A stretch of 64,000 nucleotides of DNA from Nelumbo lutea (Eukaryota > Streptophyta > Magnoliopsida > Proteales > Nelumbonaceae), in assembly GCA_022828595.1 (NCBI GenBank), contig JAKGHH010000007.1, positions 35,650,356 through 35,714,355 of the forward strand. The letters are read 5' to 3'. The notes below the pieces were generated by a model, which saw nothing but the letters and a program-made list of their open reading frames with translations, made no database searches and was not told the origin of the DNA. A program made the translations under genes and the position numbers. Of the stretch, positions 62,701 to 64,000 are shown in pieces (positions within the stretch are counted from its first letter, which is position 1; every line of letters starts with the position of its first letter).

Positions 62701-64000
62701 CTCCCCCTCAAGTTGGGAGTAAATGTCACACATTCCCAACTTGCGTAGATCATGCTCCAGCTTGTTCTTTGCAACACCCTTTGTGAGAACATCAGCGAGC
62801 TGCAGATCATAAGCAATGTATGGAAGACAGGCTTCTCCAGAAGTTACCCTTTCTCTGATAAAATGTCTATCCACTTCAATGTGCTTTGTTCGGTCATGCT
62901 GGACTGGGTTATGGGCAATGTTAATTGCTGCCTGGTTATCACATTATAGCATCATGGGTTCTTCTGCCTGTACACCAATTTCTTCTAACAGAGAACGGAT
63001 CCAGAGAAGTTCTGAAACTCCATGCACCATGGCCCTGTATTCGGCTTCAGCACTTGATCTTGCAACCACTGTTTGTTTCTTACTCTTCCATGAGACTAGG
63101 TTACCCCCAACTAGGGTGCACACTCCTGAAGTTAATCTCCTGTCATCAAGGCATCCTGCCCAATCGGCATCTGTATAAGCCTCTAGTTTCAACTGTCCAT
63201 GATCAGTAAACAACATGCCTCTGCCTGGGTGTCCCTTCAGATAAGCAAGGATCCTGTCAACTGCCACCAAATGCTGGACTCGTGGGGCATGCATGTATTG
63301 ACTTACTACACTCACTGCATAGGAGATGTTTGGTCTTGTCATACACAAGTATAGCAGCCGACCCACAAGTCTCTAATATCTCCCAATGTCCTTTACTGGC
63401 TCACCTTCTGTTGCACTGATTTTATGGTTCTGATCAATAGGGGAGCTAATTGCCTTTGTTCCAAGCTTCCCTGTCTCTTGAAGAAGGTACAAGACATACT
63501 TCCTTTGAGAAATAAAAATTCCATGTTTCAGTCTTGCAACTTCAATGCCTAAGAAGTATCTCAGTTCTCCAAGATCCTTAATTTCAAATTCCTTATGTAG
63601 GTTCCTCTTCAGACTATCAATCTTACTCAAATCATTCCCAGTGGCAACAATATCATCCACATAAACAATTAGGATTGACACCAAAGATCCCTTGCGCTTC
63701 ACAAACAAAGTGTAATCGGATTGAGTTTGAGTGTAGCCAAAATCAATCAAGGCCTTTCTGAATCTGTCAAACCATGCTCTAGGAGATTGTTTCAAGCCAT
63801 ATAGTGACTTCTTAAGCCTGCATACCTTTCCCTTTTCAGTATCATTGTAAAAACCAGCAGGAAGATCCATATACACTTCTTCTTGTAGATCTCCATTTAG
63901 GAAAGCATTCTTCATATCCAGTTGAAACAAGGGCCAAGAGTATGAGGCGGCAAGGGAAAGGAGTATCCAAATGGAGGTCATCTTTGCAACTGGTGCAAAG
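62701..64000 (-). pseudogene. Copia element L RT and RNase H, nearly open, runs off right edge
   Basis: Frame 63981-63373: [74 protein letters not shown] (catalytic YVDD intact) and [20 protein letters not shown], then a stop at 63373. Frame 63366-62944: [60 protein letters not shown], to a TAA at a conserved Tyr ([16 protein letters not shown]). It continues to the end KLGMCDIYSQLEGEC at about 62718. Only two clear lesions are visible. Confidence 0.88.

Noticed and set aside
58804..64000. Upstream TBC exons
   Set aside because: I looked on the minus strand for the expected N-terminal TBC motif and found only retrotransposon sequence; they are probably further right.

Overview
This is plant nuclear DNA from a seed plant with a retrotransposon-rich genome. 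The species cannot be named from the window. The recognisable host gene is one TBC-domain (Rab-GAP) gene on the minus strand. Six of its exons (806, 147, 89, 201, 402 and 84 bp) lie between 58803 and 30054 with canonical splice sites and matching phases. Two of its introns are about 12.9 kb (44214-57125) and 13.7 kb (30138-43811), both filled with transposable elements. The N-terminal exons and the terminal exon were not found; the former are probably beyond the right edge.

Regions left to right. 1-8619: a nested stack of Ty1/copia pieces. A minus-strand 5' end (1-482) and full-length minus-strand element A (1441-7229, TSD ATATT) sit inside a plus-strand copia remnant, which itself abuts an older one. 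8837-11095: a complete 2.26-kb LTR element (TSD AATAC) with no recognisable pol, so non-autonomous. 12214-20708: Ty3/gypsy chromovirus C (TSD AACAC), split by a 3.5-kb copia deletion derivative D (TSD GGCCT). C itself sits in a copia 5'-end remnant. 22564-29695: copia E (TSD AAGCC) carrying a second copia lineage fused into its pol gene. 30054-30137: an 84-bp host exon.

30138-43811 (host intron): a LINE-type RNase H remnant, copia remnants, a hAT-like MITE (34311-34695), very young copia F (36290-41065, TSD AAGAC), an RTE-type LINE remnant and a perfect 26-bp inverted repeat. 43812-44213: host exon. 44214-57125 (host intron): copia fragments, an Au-like tRNA-derived SINE, and copia K (49802-55596, TSD GAAAG) carrying a second hAT-like MITE (51204-51688, TSD ATCAACAT). 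57126-58803: four closely spaced TBC exons. 58804-64000: a duplicated retrotransposon leader, an L1-type LINE fragment, a copia 3' end and the 3' half of another copia.

No autonomous intact element is present. Every gag-pol has frameshifts, stops or deletions, although several RT/RNase H reading frames (D, F, L) are nearly open. No bacterial-type features, CRISPR arrays, rRNA or functional tRNA genes were seen. The most interesting signals are the exon/intron structure of the TBC gene, the chimeric pol of E, the TG...CT LTR termini of A, D and K proved by TSDs, the paired MITEs and the long inverted repeat.
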